DNA of 24,777 nt from Ichthyophonus hoferi (lineage: Eukaryota > Opisthokonta > Ichthyosporea > Ichthyophonida > Ichthyophonidae): positions 151,674-176,450 of the forward strand of contig NAOQ01000046.1 in assembly GCA_002751075.1 (NCBI GenBank). The letters are read 5' to 3'. The translations under genes and the position numbers were made by a program. Below, piece by piece: positions 11,101-21,840 of this stretch (positions within the stretch are counted from its first letter, which is position 1; each line of letters starts with the position of its first letter). The notes below the pieces were generated by a model. The model was not told where the DNA came from. It searched no databases and was given only the letters and a program-made list of their open reading frames with translations.

Positions 11101-14100
11101 AAAGAAAACAAAAATAAATAAACAAAAATAAATTCTGTTATGGAGAGTACACGTATCCTTACTCCTTGTCTTGGTCACTATTGGTCTCATATTTTGGCAC
11201 CACAAACTCCCTTAGCCTGCAAGAGTAATTAAAAGTTAGCCAATCAATGCACATTAAAAAAATATAATCCATTTATAAAATGCATTTCCTTTATAATATA
11301 TAATCTCATGGAAGAATATTATCTTTTTATAAAACATAACCTTGATGTCCACTAAAATCATTGCACTAAAATCGATTATTTATAAAGTATAATCATATGC
11401 GCATGGTAAGCATGATGACCTCTAATGGTTGTTACTGTTGCATGTATATTATGCTGATTAAGGTATAGCTATTTATAATCATAAACTATAGCAGAACGTA
11501 GTATAGACTAAGTTTCCATCACTTGGCTATACAGTTTAGGGGAAAGTTGGCATTAGACAGACCTTTAACGTACTATAATAATAATATTATACTATCATAT
11601 GTTAAATGCAAACAATATCTTGGTAGTAAAGTTCTTATACTGTACACCCAGACCACTAATATCGTGTTATGTAATATCAGGTAGATGGATATGTGGAATA
11701 GCAGTTAATGTTTATGTATGGAATACTATAGATATACAACACACTGTATATACAAGATAATACGTAATGCACTAATTGCACGCATGTATATGCCTCGCAG
11801 AGTCTGTATGTATGGTAGGTGACATATTCATGGGTATATATAAACATGCATACATACATATACATATATATATAAACATACATACATACATACATACATA
11901 CATACATACATACAGACAGACATACATACATACAACAATCCCTGTTAACCAATCAATCACAAGTAGGGAAGACAGGAGCAACCAATAGCAAGAAAGAAAG
12001 TATGTATGATAAGATGCAGAACTCACTCGGGGTGGACCCTATTAACACCTGCAATCACCTCAACACCTTTGCTCTGTTGTTTTATTTGAATGAACCCTCT
12101 TCGTTGCATTTCCTCAAGAAATTTAGAAAGCTACAAGGAAAAAAAAAATGAAAGGAATAAGTATGGCCAATGGCAAAATAATGTTAAAATGCGGCCAATC
12201 AGTTAATGCATTAACTTTATTATTTAATGTATTGCCATTTCATAGTATTCAAATCATGTTTATAAAAATATCATTGAATTTAAGGTTTTAAATAGAATCA
12301 TTAATCATTATATTATAGTGTGGTGCAGTACTGTGCTATTATCATACATCATAGTGTATTGTATAATGTTATACTATACTGTACAAATATTATCTCATAC
12401 TATACTATACTATACTATACTATACCATACTGTACTTTACTATACTATACTATACTATACCATACTATACCATACCATACCATACTTTATTATACTATGC
12501 CATACCATACTTTACTATACTATACTATACTATATCATACCATACCATACTATACAATACTATACTATACAATACTATACTATACCATACTTTACTATAC
12601 TATACTATACTATTATCATACTATACTTTACTAAATTATACTATACTATTATCATACTATACTTTACTATACCATACTTTACTATACTATACTATACTAT
12701 GCTATTATCATACCATACTTTACTATACTACCCTATACTATATTATGCTGGACTAGGGAATACTATAATATAATATAATATTATTACATGCTTCAGCAAA
12801 GGGGGAACTATCTATCATAAACCACCGCATCTACATCGCACTGCATCTACATCGCACTCACCCACACACTAAGACACGTGGCCCTTTATGACGTCATCCC
12901 TACCTTTTTAAACGATGTCTTTTTCATCTCAATCGTAGATCCAGGAGGGCGAGAAGGTAGGAGATGTTGAGCAGAAAAGGTGGAAGTGAGCATGGGTAAC
13001 ATGGTGTCTTTGACACTAGATTTAAGGGCCGTTAAAAAACATATGTTTAATAGAGCGTCTGGATCTGAGAATTGATTGGCTGTGGTTAATTGAAAAAGTA
13101 TGCTTATTGGTTAGAGTTATCTATCAGGTTATTATTAATTGGTTCGAATTATTTAAAAAGTTTTTAATGATTAGCTGTCGTAGGACGGAGGCCGTAACCT
13201 GATTTTATAAGACTAACTAAAAAGGGTATATTGATTAGAATATTCATTAAATGTGATTATAAAGGAAGCACAATGATTGGATGTTATAACATAAAGGGTT
13301 TACAACATTAGCATAAAATCACTTGAAGGGCGCATAATGATAGGAATAAGTTAACGGGAGAATATACAATGATCAGATAAGGTTATATAGACTACTTATT
13401 TATAGGATAGCAATCAATTATATCCAATTACAAAATAGAACTCTAATTAATCCTTTACTATAGCAGACATGCCATTGAATTAAAAAGAAAGAAAGACTAT
13501 ATATAGTGGGAAACTATAACAGAAGGACCTTTGAAAAGATGGTTGATAGAACTAGTAATAAGGGGTACAATCCTTTAGGTATTCTTTGGAACATAACACC
13601 TACATAGGGTACTAAAGGTCATATGCAGGGTAGGGTAGGGTAGGAACAATAATTAGAGTACAAATGTAGTACATACCATGTCCTTAACAAATATATGCAC
13701 ACACACATAGGTTACATCCAAGACCAACACCTTATAAGGCAACTGTCTTACCTAATTCTTCAGTGACGCTCTCTTGACAGGCCTCCTCTTGTGGTGATTG
13801 GTTGGCTATTAGAAGAGATCATGACTATCAGCCAATAATAGGTTATCGCTATGATTATGTTAAAATATATGCACATAGGGCATACACATGTGCTAGTCTA
13901 AACGATTAATTATAAATAATAAGGTATAATATATATAGGTATACATATATACATACATACATACATACATACATACATACCTTCAGTAGATGTAACAGGC
14001 TCATCATCAGGGCTAGTATATCCTTCACACTGAGAAAGCTCTGAAGTTGGAACACTAATGGTTACAATTAAATACAAAACGATACCCCACTTTACATTGA

Positions 14101-14460
14101 CAGTTATGACTAGATTAACTCATAAAGAGGTCTGGAGCCATTGCCAAATACATAATACAGAAAAGGTATAGGAATAGGATTTATATTTACCTAGATGTAG
14201 ATTGGATATATTGGGTATATCAGTTTCCGATGTTTCTGCTTCTGTTGCATCTTCAGCTACGGAGAATGATTGGTTACAATGGTAGGTGACAAGACCAATA
14301 AGAAGAGGCCGGAGACCTCTAAAGAGATGTGGTGATTAGTCTAAACTAACATACTATAAAACACGAGGATATACTGCTTGTATTATGTATGCGAGTTATT
14401 AGGACGGATGGTTGGTTTTCTAGTGAGTATGCGCGGGGTCTATATCTTATAGTAGATTTA

Positions 14461-14492
<32 letters not shown>

Positions 14493-17400
14493 CAATAGGC
14501 TGCCTAATAAAAAAGGTCAGTGTTATTATAGACCTATATATAAATATATGTATTACTCGTTGTACGATTATGCTATGTCCAATCAGGGTCTTCACATGGT
14601 CAGACCACATCTTCTATATCAATGAGATGTGTGCAGGAATACAGCGCGGGAATATATGAAAGCTATTGGCCCTACCCTACTAAGTTCTAGCTAGATTAGC
14701 ATAAAGGACAAATAAAAATATAACAATAGAAAAAAAAATAGTTTATTTACTCGACTGCTATAAATAGGAGTATACAGAGAGAGAGAACATAGTGTAAAAT
14801 GTAAATTATATGTAATTCTCTGAATGATGAATTGTTTAGAAAGGGAATATTTATTTAATATGGATATTAATTTTTACCGCTATAAACAATTAATATTATT
14901 AGCAAATATTACTATATCACTCTTTACTTGTATGCAGTTGCCATGCCAACCCATGCGGCCGAGATCTTATTAGAGCAGAGCAGACCATTATACCCCTACC
15001 TACCTTCATTAGACCCAGTCACACCCTGCACAGGAGGCTCGCACGTTGGCAGCTTATCCTTATTACCATCACCCCTACATGGCAAAGGGGAAGGGGTGGA
15101 GAAGGAGGGTGCATGAAAGAGGTGAGGGAGAGTAGCCTAGGTGTGCATATATATGTTATGCTGTTAAGACAAACATACAAGAGGAAACCATATATAGACG
15201 CAGTGAGGATCTAACAATATATGACTAAGTAATGTCACCCTGGATAATTTCCTAATAGACCACCCCCCCCCTCTCCCAAAAATTTCAATGTGCTCTAGGT
15301 GGCCACTTTTACTGATTAAAGGTATAAGTATCAATTGATGTTAATGTACAATTGGAGGGGAATGTACGCGTTATAGTATAAAAATTGATTATATAAATAA
15401 CAATTGAAAATTAATAGTAAGGATTTTTGACCAATAAGAAAACAAATTGGTTTGAGATAAGAAGTTGGAATTTCTACAGTACCACTATAAACCAATTACA
15501 AGTCGAGAATATAATATAAACCAATTACAGGTCGAGAGTATAAATAACATACCATAGTAGATCCTTATACACGTGTATAATACGCACTCCTTTACCAATC
15601 ATTCCTTGAGACTTAATGGTAGGTGTATCGATCAGGACTATACCTATGGCGATCGCGGCACTGCCAATCGGTTAATTGGATTAAAAATATTTAAAAAATG
15701 TGTAATGGAAAAGCTTTTTAATATTGCGGAGAAATGTGTAAAATACATATATGATAATGAGATAAGAGAAATAAAATAAAGCTGGCCAGTAAGGTATGCC
15801 GAATAAAAATGAAGTATTAAAGAAGAATGTATAAAGCATTATCAATATACAATATGCAGTACCGAAACAGGGTAGTATAGGAGGAGGAGATGGGATACGT
15901 CATTGCATTATATTACATTGCATTGTATTGTATTGTGTTGTACTGTGTTACATTGTACTGTATTATATTATATTATATTATCTTATATTATACTATACCA
16001 TACTATAATTTAGATTAGTTGCCTAGAATGCTTATAACGTTTGTTCCTTTTCCGGTTCTCTTTCCCTCCATCCATGCAAGGTAAACAACAACACGTCCAA
16101 TACATAACACTCATCAATCACCCATTATCTTCAAAAGCAACGGCACAAGGAGCTCCCACGGTTAGTTTTGGTAGGCCAAATACACCTCTCTCAGGAAGCA
16201 TGACCCCTGGAAGCATCAGATCTGGGGGGGGGGTTATAATGAATTTTCTGTTAAAGTTACATTGTGCAAGAGTAGAATTATTTGTATCCAATTGGGTTAC
16301 TTTGTAATGATTTATGTGACCAATGGGATAGCGGAAGCTAATTTGAATTGCTACATCGACCAATCACTCTCTTCTATACCCTTTCTTAATAAATAATCCA
16401 AAATTACAGGGCCCATAGCTAATTACTAGCCTAATTCAAATTACTTAGAGACAGGATATATTTAAATATAGAAGGTCGGTCTCCATATAGATTGGTTAAA
16501 CAATAACTGTGGCCTGTATCATTGATCCATAGAATAGGTAATTTCACGATAAATGCCTATTGTAAAATCGGGATCATTAAATATAATTCACCAATAATCG
16601 TGAAGATTTAAATTACCTGCCCCACCCAGCATCTTTTCCCAGACAAACTCGTGTGTGTAGAGGATAGGAAGCATGTTGGGAGCCAGCCATTGGGAATACA
16701 CTATAGACAGAGAGGAGGGATTAGTATACATAGATAAGTAGATATATCTATACATACATCAATAGATTGATCAAAGAGGTAGATAGACAGGTAGGTACAT
16801 AGAGAGATATAACTCATATAGGACATGTAGATTGTTAGGTAGGTGGATAGATAGATAAGTACATATATAGATATATAAATAAATGCATAGATAGGTAGGT
16901 AGATAGAAATATATAGTTTTTATAGAACGAGTAATTAGCCATTTAACCAACTATAAATAAAGACCATTGAGACAGAAAGAACGACAGAGTGACCACAGAT
17001 ACAGAGACAAATATGATTGGTACGTAAACATATATATATATATGGGTAAAAATGCAAGAGCTTATACTCAATATGATTGGAGGGCATAATAGCAAAGGAT
17101 AAAAACAAAAGGGACAGATAAGTTTAAAGGCAAATGGGACTATACAACGGACTATGGTTAACTGTATAGAATAGATGTGATTGAGGTAGGAACTAGAGGC
17201 AAGAATATAGAAATGACGGGAGAAAGATCAAACATGTCATGAATAATTGGAAAGATATCAGACAATAAAGGTATGATTAGTCTAGTACCGCTTGGAAATA
17301 AGTTGTCGTCAATGCCAATCAACATGGGCTGGCCATTAGTATAGTACACAGTCAACACCTGATCCAATAGGGAAGCATATTACTAATGGGTAATTAATCA

Positions 17401-18879
17401 ATTAATCTCCTCCAAAGATATTAACTGTATAGTCAGGTTTTGAATATTTTCATACCTTTTAGTACCCTGTATAATATGGCTGCATAATTGATACTTGGGT
17501 ATCCAATAGAATGAGCAGAAAGTAGGCCTTGAGGTAAAGATAGTCACGAGAAGGTGTGCAAGCGTGGCTTATGACTGGGTCGTTTGCCAGGATAAAACAA
17601 AATAAATATATGTTATATATAGATTGAATCGTGCAAACAGATAGATACATATTCGGTGACCAAATGGATTTATAGTAAAATGGGTGGGATGATGTAAGCA
17701 TGAAGATCTGGTTGGCTGATTCTGGGCCAATCAGCCTTCGCAAGATAAGCACAAATTTAAATTTAATAAAATAAAATAAAAGCAAAAAATAATTTAAAGG
17801 CATGTAGATTAAGTTATAAAGAGACGTATGTATTGGTCAATTTGATATTATATATCTAATAGAGAAAGAAAATGTAATTTCAAAGGAAATAGGAACCCAG
17901 TTAAACAAACAGTAACATCCAAGTAAATAATCACTGTATTATGCCATAACTATATAACATACATAAATATAAATACTTAATCTCACCTATGCACAGATAT
18001 ATACATGCATATATACAAACATAATGACATCTGCTTGCAAGAAATAATAAAAAATCAATACATACATAATGACAATATAATCAACATGTTGGATTTGATG
18101 GTTTACACATTTCACTTTATAAAATATATGCTATCATACATGACAAATAAAAAATCCTTTATCATTTATAGAAAATTAGGTAGATTAAAAAAATGAAAAA
18201 TAATGTAGACATAAAATATTTATACAATGTATATTATGTTAAGTAGATGTTGGGAACAAAGATTATTAAAAGGTGTAAACATATACTTATGTGTAAGAAA
18301 TATGTACCCTTGACTATGCCATATATGCTAGTCTTACCTCACCACTATGCACTTGTATCTTGGCAACATTAAAGTCATCTTTTACAGGAATGATCAGACT
18401 GGCTTGCTCGGGTGTCAATAAAGGGTACTTTTTTTCTAATTCTGTTCGCAGCTTACGCTTAGCACTTCCCCTGTAGTATCCAAGTAAATATTTTAAAAAG
18501 AGGCGCGTGGATCTATAACTTATTAGAAACCGCCGTTAAAACATACCTAGTTATAAAGGAAACCAAAACAAAAGTATTCGCTTATCTATCTAGATTCAGT
18601 AGAAAACCTGTACCTAAAACTTTAACAACAATTTGGGCTTCGGTAAGCACACAGCCTTCTACTATTGTTACATAAATACATACCTAAATATGCTTATTGT
18701 TTACGTGCCCACCCAAACATGCATATAATATATAGATGTGTACTCACATAAATACAAAGACATGGATACAAGTACACAGGGACGCACAGGCACACCACGT
18801 ATATAAAGAAGTATAGTAAGTAGGGGGGCACTCACTTCATAGAGGTGTTGGTTTTAATGTGGAAAGGTCGTTGAAACAT
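6864..18879 (-). CDS. EIF2D: Translation factor eIF2D (ligatin), 20 coding exons, 569 aa
   Basis: eIF2D places or removes tRNA at the 40S P site without GTP and acts in initiation and post-termination recycling in the cytosol. Coding exons in transcript order: 18879-18836, 18470-18338, 17358-17289, 16700-16617, 16221-16122, 15660-15553, 15074-15004, 14256-14191, 14040-13981, 13787-13752, 13064-12904, 12130-12027, 11216-11163, 10749-10672, 10053-9967, 9096-9007, 8737-8675, 8122-7970, 7469-7370, 6911-6864. All introns are GT-AG, all phases match and no internal stop occurs. The total of 1710 nt gives 569 aa; human eIF2D is about 584. The start MFQRPFHIKTNTSMKG parallels human MFAKAFRVKSNTAIKG. 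Domain order (N-terminal module, PUA, acidic linker, winged helix, SWIB/MDM2, SUI1) is complete, and I see no defect. Introns run from 150 to 979 nt and carry microsatellites and one dispersed repeat. Confidence 0.93.
7780..7830. repeat. (ACATAT)n microsatellite
   Basis: Short ACATAT/ACATAC run inside EIF2D intron 18. Confidence 0.7.
8225..8278. repeat. TATATG-rich simple repeat
   Basis: Interrupted TA/TATATG/TATGTA steps inside EIF2D intron 17. Confidence 0.6.
8675..11216 (-). CDS. EIF2D: EIF2D exons 13-17: SWIB/MDM2-like domain
   Basis: Residues about 346-469. Key matches: REFVVPKYE (exon 13), FKPTNALKPFF (exon 14), SDIREVVNIYATANNLIDP (exon 15; human SEVRTIVINYAKKNDLVDA), VIQLDPHLTAVLL (exon 16) and CQPYHRLSPVGQDPVI (exon 17; human LQPAYQVTLPGQEPIV). 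Intron 14, between exons 14 and 15, carries a copy of the dispersed repeat. Confidence 0.92.
10390..10590 (+). repeat. Dispersed repeat, copy B
   Basis: Lies inside EIF2D intron 14. Shares with 23815-24065 the blocks AGTAACTATAxTGATAATTA, GGACTCTTGATT (GGCTCTTAATT), GGxTATxCAATTTTTxxCC and CACAGGCTGAAATCAA (ACAGGCTGGAATCAA here). Relative to EIF2D transcription it reads in the same direction as copies A and C relative to MRPS10. Confidence 0.6.
11846..11934. repeat. (CATA)n microsatellite
   Basis: Near-perfect CATA repeat inside EIF2D intron 12. Open frames across it on both strands are low-complexity artefacts. Confidence 0.9.
12027..13064 (-). CDS. EIF2D: EIF2D exons 11-12: winged-helix domain
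   Basis: Residues about 258-345. Exon 11 has LLNICFLTALKSSVKD, LPMLTSTF and EMKKTSFKK, matching human LLQQCFLHALKCRVKK, LPLLTSTF and DIKKSSYKK. Exon 12 has LSKFLEEMQRRGFIQIK and SKGVEVIAGVNRVHP, matching LSKFLQQMQQEQIIQVK and SKGVESIVAVDWKHP. Confidence 0.93.
12380..12765. repeat. (TATAC)n pentanucleotide array
   Basis: About 385 bp of TATAC/TATAT/CATAC units inside EIF2D intron 11. The apparent 151-codon Tyr/Ile/Leu/Thr-rich open frame is a by-product of the repeat. Confidence 0.95.
13625..13645. repeat. (GGGTA)n pentamer run
   Basis: Four tandem AGGGT units inside EIF2D intron 10. Telomere-like in composition but pentameric and very short. Confidence 0.7.
13752..15074 (-). CDS. EIF2D: EIF2D exons 7-10: acidic linker
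   Basis: Four tiny exons (71, 66, 60 and 36 nt), the last three entering and leaving in phase 1, encode a Glu/Asp/Thr/Ser-rich linker (e.g. AEDATEAETSETDIP, SPDDEPVTSTE). The linker is poorly conserved in the family, so these exons rest on splice sites, phase and composition rather than alignment. The exon 9 donor is itself the first unit of a GTAT microsatellite. Confidence 0.8.
13951..13980. repeat. (ATAC)n microsatellite abutting the EIF2D exon 9 donor
   Basis: Read on the EIF2D strand the run is (GTAT)n, and its first unit is the GTATGT 5' splice site of intron 9 (exon ends at 13981). Confidence 0.9.
14459..14491. repeat. (CATA)n microsatellite
   Basis: Perfect short CATA run inside EIF2D intron 7. 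Confidence 0.85.
15553..16700 (-). CDS. EIF2D: EIF2D exons 4-6: PUA domain
   Basis: Residues about 83-180. Visible family motifs are GGADLMLPGVMLPE (exons 4/5; human GGADLMLPGLVMPP), LTVGAPCAVAFEDN, and AAIAIG with GKGVRIIHVYKDLLW (exon 6; human GRGFSVLHTYQDHLW). PUA folds bind RNA, here probably the tRNA acceptor arm. The exon 5 acceptor uses a run of ten C as its pyrimidine tract. Confidence 0.9.
15905..16005. repeat. Pentamer simple repeat (TATTG/TATTA)n
   Basis: Interrupted ATTGT, ATTGC and ATTAT pentamers inside EIF2D intron 5. Confidence 0.8.
16724..16915. repeat. Degenerate (GATA)n microsatellite
   Basis: Interrupted GATA/GGTA/GACA units inside EIF2D intron 3. Confidence 0.75.
17289..18879 (-). 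CDS. EIF2D: EIF2D exons 1-3: N-terminal module
   Basis: Residues 1-82. Exon 2 has KRKLRTELEKKYPLL and KDDFNVAKIQVHSGE, matching RRKLRADVTTAFPTL and KEELNIVKLYAHKGD of the human protein. Exon 3 has LTVYYTNGQPMLI, matching VTVYVSGGNPILF. In the family this module precedes the PUA domain and helps contact the 40S subunit. The start ATG at 18879-18877 is the one that aligns with the family N terminus. Confidence 0.9.
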
Positions 18880-19395
18880 GTTTAAAGTCCTTGCGTAATA
18901 AACAAACAAACGGGTTTGGTATTATTTATTGTGTTATATATATATAGCGATAATAGCAATAATAGTTATTATTGTAATAATAGTAATAGTAATAGTAATA
19001 ATAGAGGCACTACTGTTATTATTGTAATAATAGTAATAATATTATTACCTATTATATATTATTTACTATAATAATGAAAACAATCTTAAAATGAGCTTAT
19101 CTACCTGGGTACGCATGTCCGTATTGTTTATAATATTTAAAAGATATCAAAGATTTAAATCAGCTATTAAGCCAATAAAAAACAAATCATTGCTGATAAT
19201 ATCGTTCTAATTAATGTGAGTTCCTGCATAATCATACATTTTCACGACAGATTAGATTTGGGCCACACTTCCAGACCACACCTAATTTGAAGCATTTTAA
19301 ATAACTTTTACATTATAATCACCGGGTGCGCAACTAGAATACCTTCTATAAACCTGGATATATATTTATACTGTACATCATTTCTTTCTTTCAAA
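18880..19395. promoter_or_regulatory. Shared upstream region of EIF2D and MRPS10
   Basis: The 516 bp between the two divergent start codons must hold both promoters and 5' UTRs. It contains an ATA/ATT trinucleotide tract (18945-19070), a CCAAT at about 19171, and a TATATATTTATA stretch about 35 bp upstream of the MRPS10 ATG. A bidirectional promoter is inferred from the geometry alone. Confidence 0.5.
18945..19070. repeat. (AAT/AGT)n trinucleotide repeat
   Basis: Interrupted AATAATAGT units in the divergent intergenic region, similar in style to the tract at 2740-3175. Confidence 0.75.
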
Positions 19396-21840
19396 ATGTT
19401 ACATATTAATCAAGGTAGATTTCTTCGGAGTATTTCCAGTTGCCAGGTAATAACTATGATTACCATTCTATGGCATGTTCATTTCCACAAGTTCTACTTT
19501 TTCTTTTTTTTTCTCCTCTTCCTTATCACTGCATGTTTCCTTGCATGTACTCAGAATAATTATTTCACATGCCCCTCTTTTACAGCTCCTCAGGGCTCCT
19601 CAAGCAATGACTATCAAAACGTCGCAACAAACATATACAACATCTGGTATAGGTGATACTGGGGCAACCCCCTCTATTCCTACTACTACAGTGGAGTTTA
19701 ATGAGCTTTTTTCTGACATTCGTAAGGAAAACGACAGGTCTGAGGAGGATGTTATTCAAGGAATGCTACACAAACCATTATGTAAAGATTCTCCTATTAA
19801 ACTAACATTGGAAAAAAAGTTTGCCAAGCCTACTTCGGAGGACCTGTATGAGAGGGCTGTTATTGAAGTTCGTGGTATTGCACCTGGAGTGTCAGATAGT
19901 TATATGGAGTTTCTACGTAGAACGGCTGTAGGTATGTGCATGTTATTAGTGTCAATCTCGGCCTGTGTAATAATTTTCAACGTTATTTTTTAGTTATTAT
20001 TTTTTTGTGTTTTGGTTTTTATCTTATTGTGGTATACTTATTATGGTCGATTTTAACCCTTGTAGTAATTATCTCACCTATGTTCAGGGTAGCAGCCGAC
20101 TATTGCAGAGAATTTGGGATAAATATTGTATAGTCTTTATTCACTTTCACTACAAAATCAAGAGTCCTTAACTTGTCTTAGACAAAGTTTGTTTATATTT
20201 CTAAATATATCATAATACATAGAATACTTGAGAACCCAGCACTAATTACTCAGATAATTTTAACAATATTTACTTTGTCTTTGTTGTGTATGCTATATGT
20301 GATTATTTATGTATCTGTCTCTTGGTATGTTTTTTAATGCGGATGTATAATAATACACGGATAGGATTGTGGTAGAGTCAAAAGTAATCGGGAGAAAGAT
20401 GAAGGGAATGTATAGTTTAATTGGTAATGGATAAACCAAAATTCACAACATAGGTGAACGGATAGCCGCTTCTATGTATGTATGTGATAATCTGTATGCA
20501 TATATGTATATGTATATGTATATATGTATGTATGTATGTATGTAGATATGTATATGTATACGTATATAAATTAATTTAAAATAAGGTATTGATTGGTAAG
20601 ACGATATCGCTATAATTATTTTCGGCTATTTATTGACAAGGTATTCCTTTGCATTTTGACGCTATCATTTATTCTCAAACTTACCTAGATATCCTCCTGT
20701 AGATACACACACGGTGGGCTGATACATGATACATAATATTTTATGTTATTGGTCTTCCTACAATAAATATCCATCCATTCATTTATACATTTAGGTAAGC
20801 ATACATATTTATATGTATACATTAGAGCTACTTATATGCAATTTCTCTCTTCGACAGCGTTTGGTATCTCAGTAAGAGGCCCTATACGGTTGCGAACCAA
20901 CAAAGTGTTGAAGCAAGTGTTGAGATCACCCTTTGTACACAAGAAATCTATGGAATTGTTTGCAAAAATTACATACATGCGAACAATAACGGTAATAATC
21001 AAATATTTGGGTTAGGTTTCTTCACTTTACCTCCTGTTGAAAATACAAAATATATAGGTATACGCCTATATCCATAAACACAATAACATACCCTATATCA
21101 TTTATTTTACATATTGCTTTTACAATCTTTTCTCTATTAAATACTGATTATAAATCTTAAACTTTACCTTTTTTCTCAATTGCTTTGTTGTCTACCTTCT
21201 CCATTGGTTGTAATTGGCCAATACAATACCAACATGATAGTAATATTTGTGCGATAGCTCAATAGTCTGCCTAAGGCATTCTACTGAAGATATGTTAGTT
21301 GTCAATAAAGATAAAACAGTGAAAGACATTATGGAAATTTTTCTATATGGATATTTTACTTTTATTTTCTGTACTTTTGATTATTTATTTTTGATGTACA
21401 TATGTATATATGTATATCTATGTATGTGCTTATATTTAAGTTAAAGAAAGGGAAAGGGGAGTGGTGGTCAGTACTGTTAATCGATTGACTACGTTGTTTG
21501 GAGTAATCAGTACATAATAATTAATTTTTAATATTTTTAGACACAGTTAGAAAAATTAAAATTAAAAACTTTTATTACTGCCACTTCAATCAAAAAACGT
21601 ATAATTTGAAGATAAAAGCAGTTTGATCAATAGAAATATTTGTTAATTATGGATAAAAAAATATAATACTACTAATTATTTTTCCTATAGATCGGGAACT
21701 GCAGTGATGCAAACATGGATCTATTCCTAAGATATGCGGAGGATAACCTACCAGCAGATATGGAGCTACACCTTACTGGTTTGTCACCGGTACCTAGACT
21801 ATTACCTTGTATACTGTATAGACCTATTTCGTCTATTTAG
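19396..21840 (+). CDS. MRPS10: Mitochondrial ribosomal protein S10 (uS10m), 4 coding exons, 226 aa
   Basis: A small-subunit mitoribosomal protein. Coding exons: 19396-19446, 19586-19931, 20858-20991, 21691-21840; introns of 139, 926 and 699 nt, all GT-AG, phases 0, 1 and 0. Exon 1 and the start of exon 2 (MLHINQGRFLRSISSCQLLR) are Arg-rich without acidic residues, as expected of a mitochondrial presequence. The S10 fold spans about residues 105-215: LYERAVIEVRGIAPGVSDSY, then AFGISVRGPIRLRT, which carries the S10 signature (bacterial VRGPIPLPT), then VLRSPFVHKKSMELF and YMRTIT (compare the S10 ISPHVNK and EIRTH region). Exon 4 has FLRYAEDNLPADMELHL, matching animal MRPS10 YLEYIQRNLPEGVAMEV. 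Human MRPS10 is 201 aa. No defect seen. An alternative 3' end through a downstream repeat-derived exon is possible. Confidence 0.9.
19968..20285 (-). repeat. Dispersed repeat, copy A
   Basis: Lies in MRPS10 intron 2, starting about 36 nt after the donor. On the minus strand it matches copies B and D: AGTGCTGGGTTCTCAAGTA, GGACTCTTGATTTTGTAGTG and ATCCCAAATTCTCTGC. It also aligns with copy C through TTCAGGGTAGCAGCCGAC. The plus strand of this copy holds an exon-like segment that I do not accept as MRPS10 sequence. Confidence 0.65.
20475..20572. repeat. (TATG)n microsatellite
   Basis: Interrupted TATG/TATATG run inside MRPS10 intron 2. Confidence 0.85.

Noticed and set aside
11677-12026. Overlapping Cys/Val/Met/Tyr-rich open frames on both strands
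   Set aside because: Produced by the CATA microsatellite in EIF2D intron 12.
12318-12773. 151-codon open frame rich in Tyr, Ile, Leu and Thr
   Set aside because: Translation of the TATAC array; same composition in other frames.
13625-13645. Interstitial telomere repeat
   Set aside because: The unit is a pentamer (GGGTA), not the animal TTAGGG, and only four units are present.
20098-20133. Exon-like segment in MRPS10 intron 2 after TTCAGGGTAG (frame AADYCREFGINIV) resembling the S10 sequence AFGISV
   Set aside because: Exon 2 joins directly and in phase to 20858, which continues the S10 domain. This segment is part of repeat copy A and recurs in copy C, so the likeness to S10 is coincidental.
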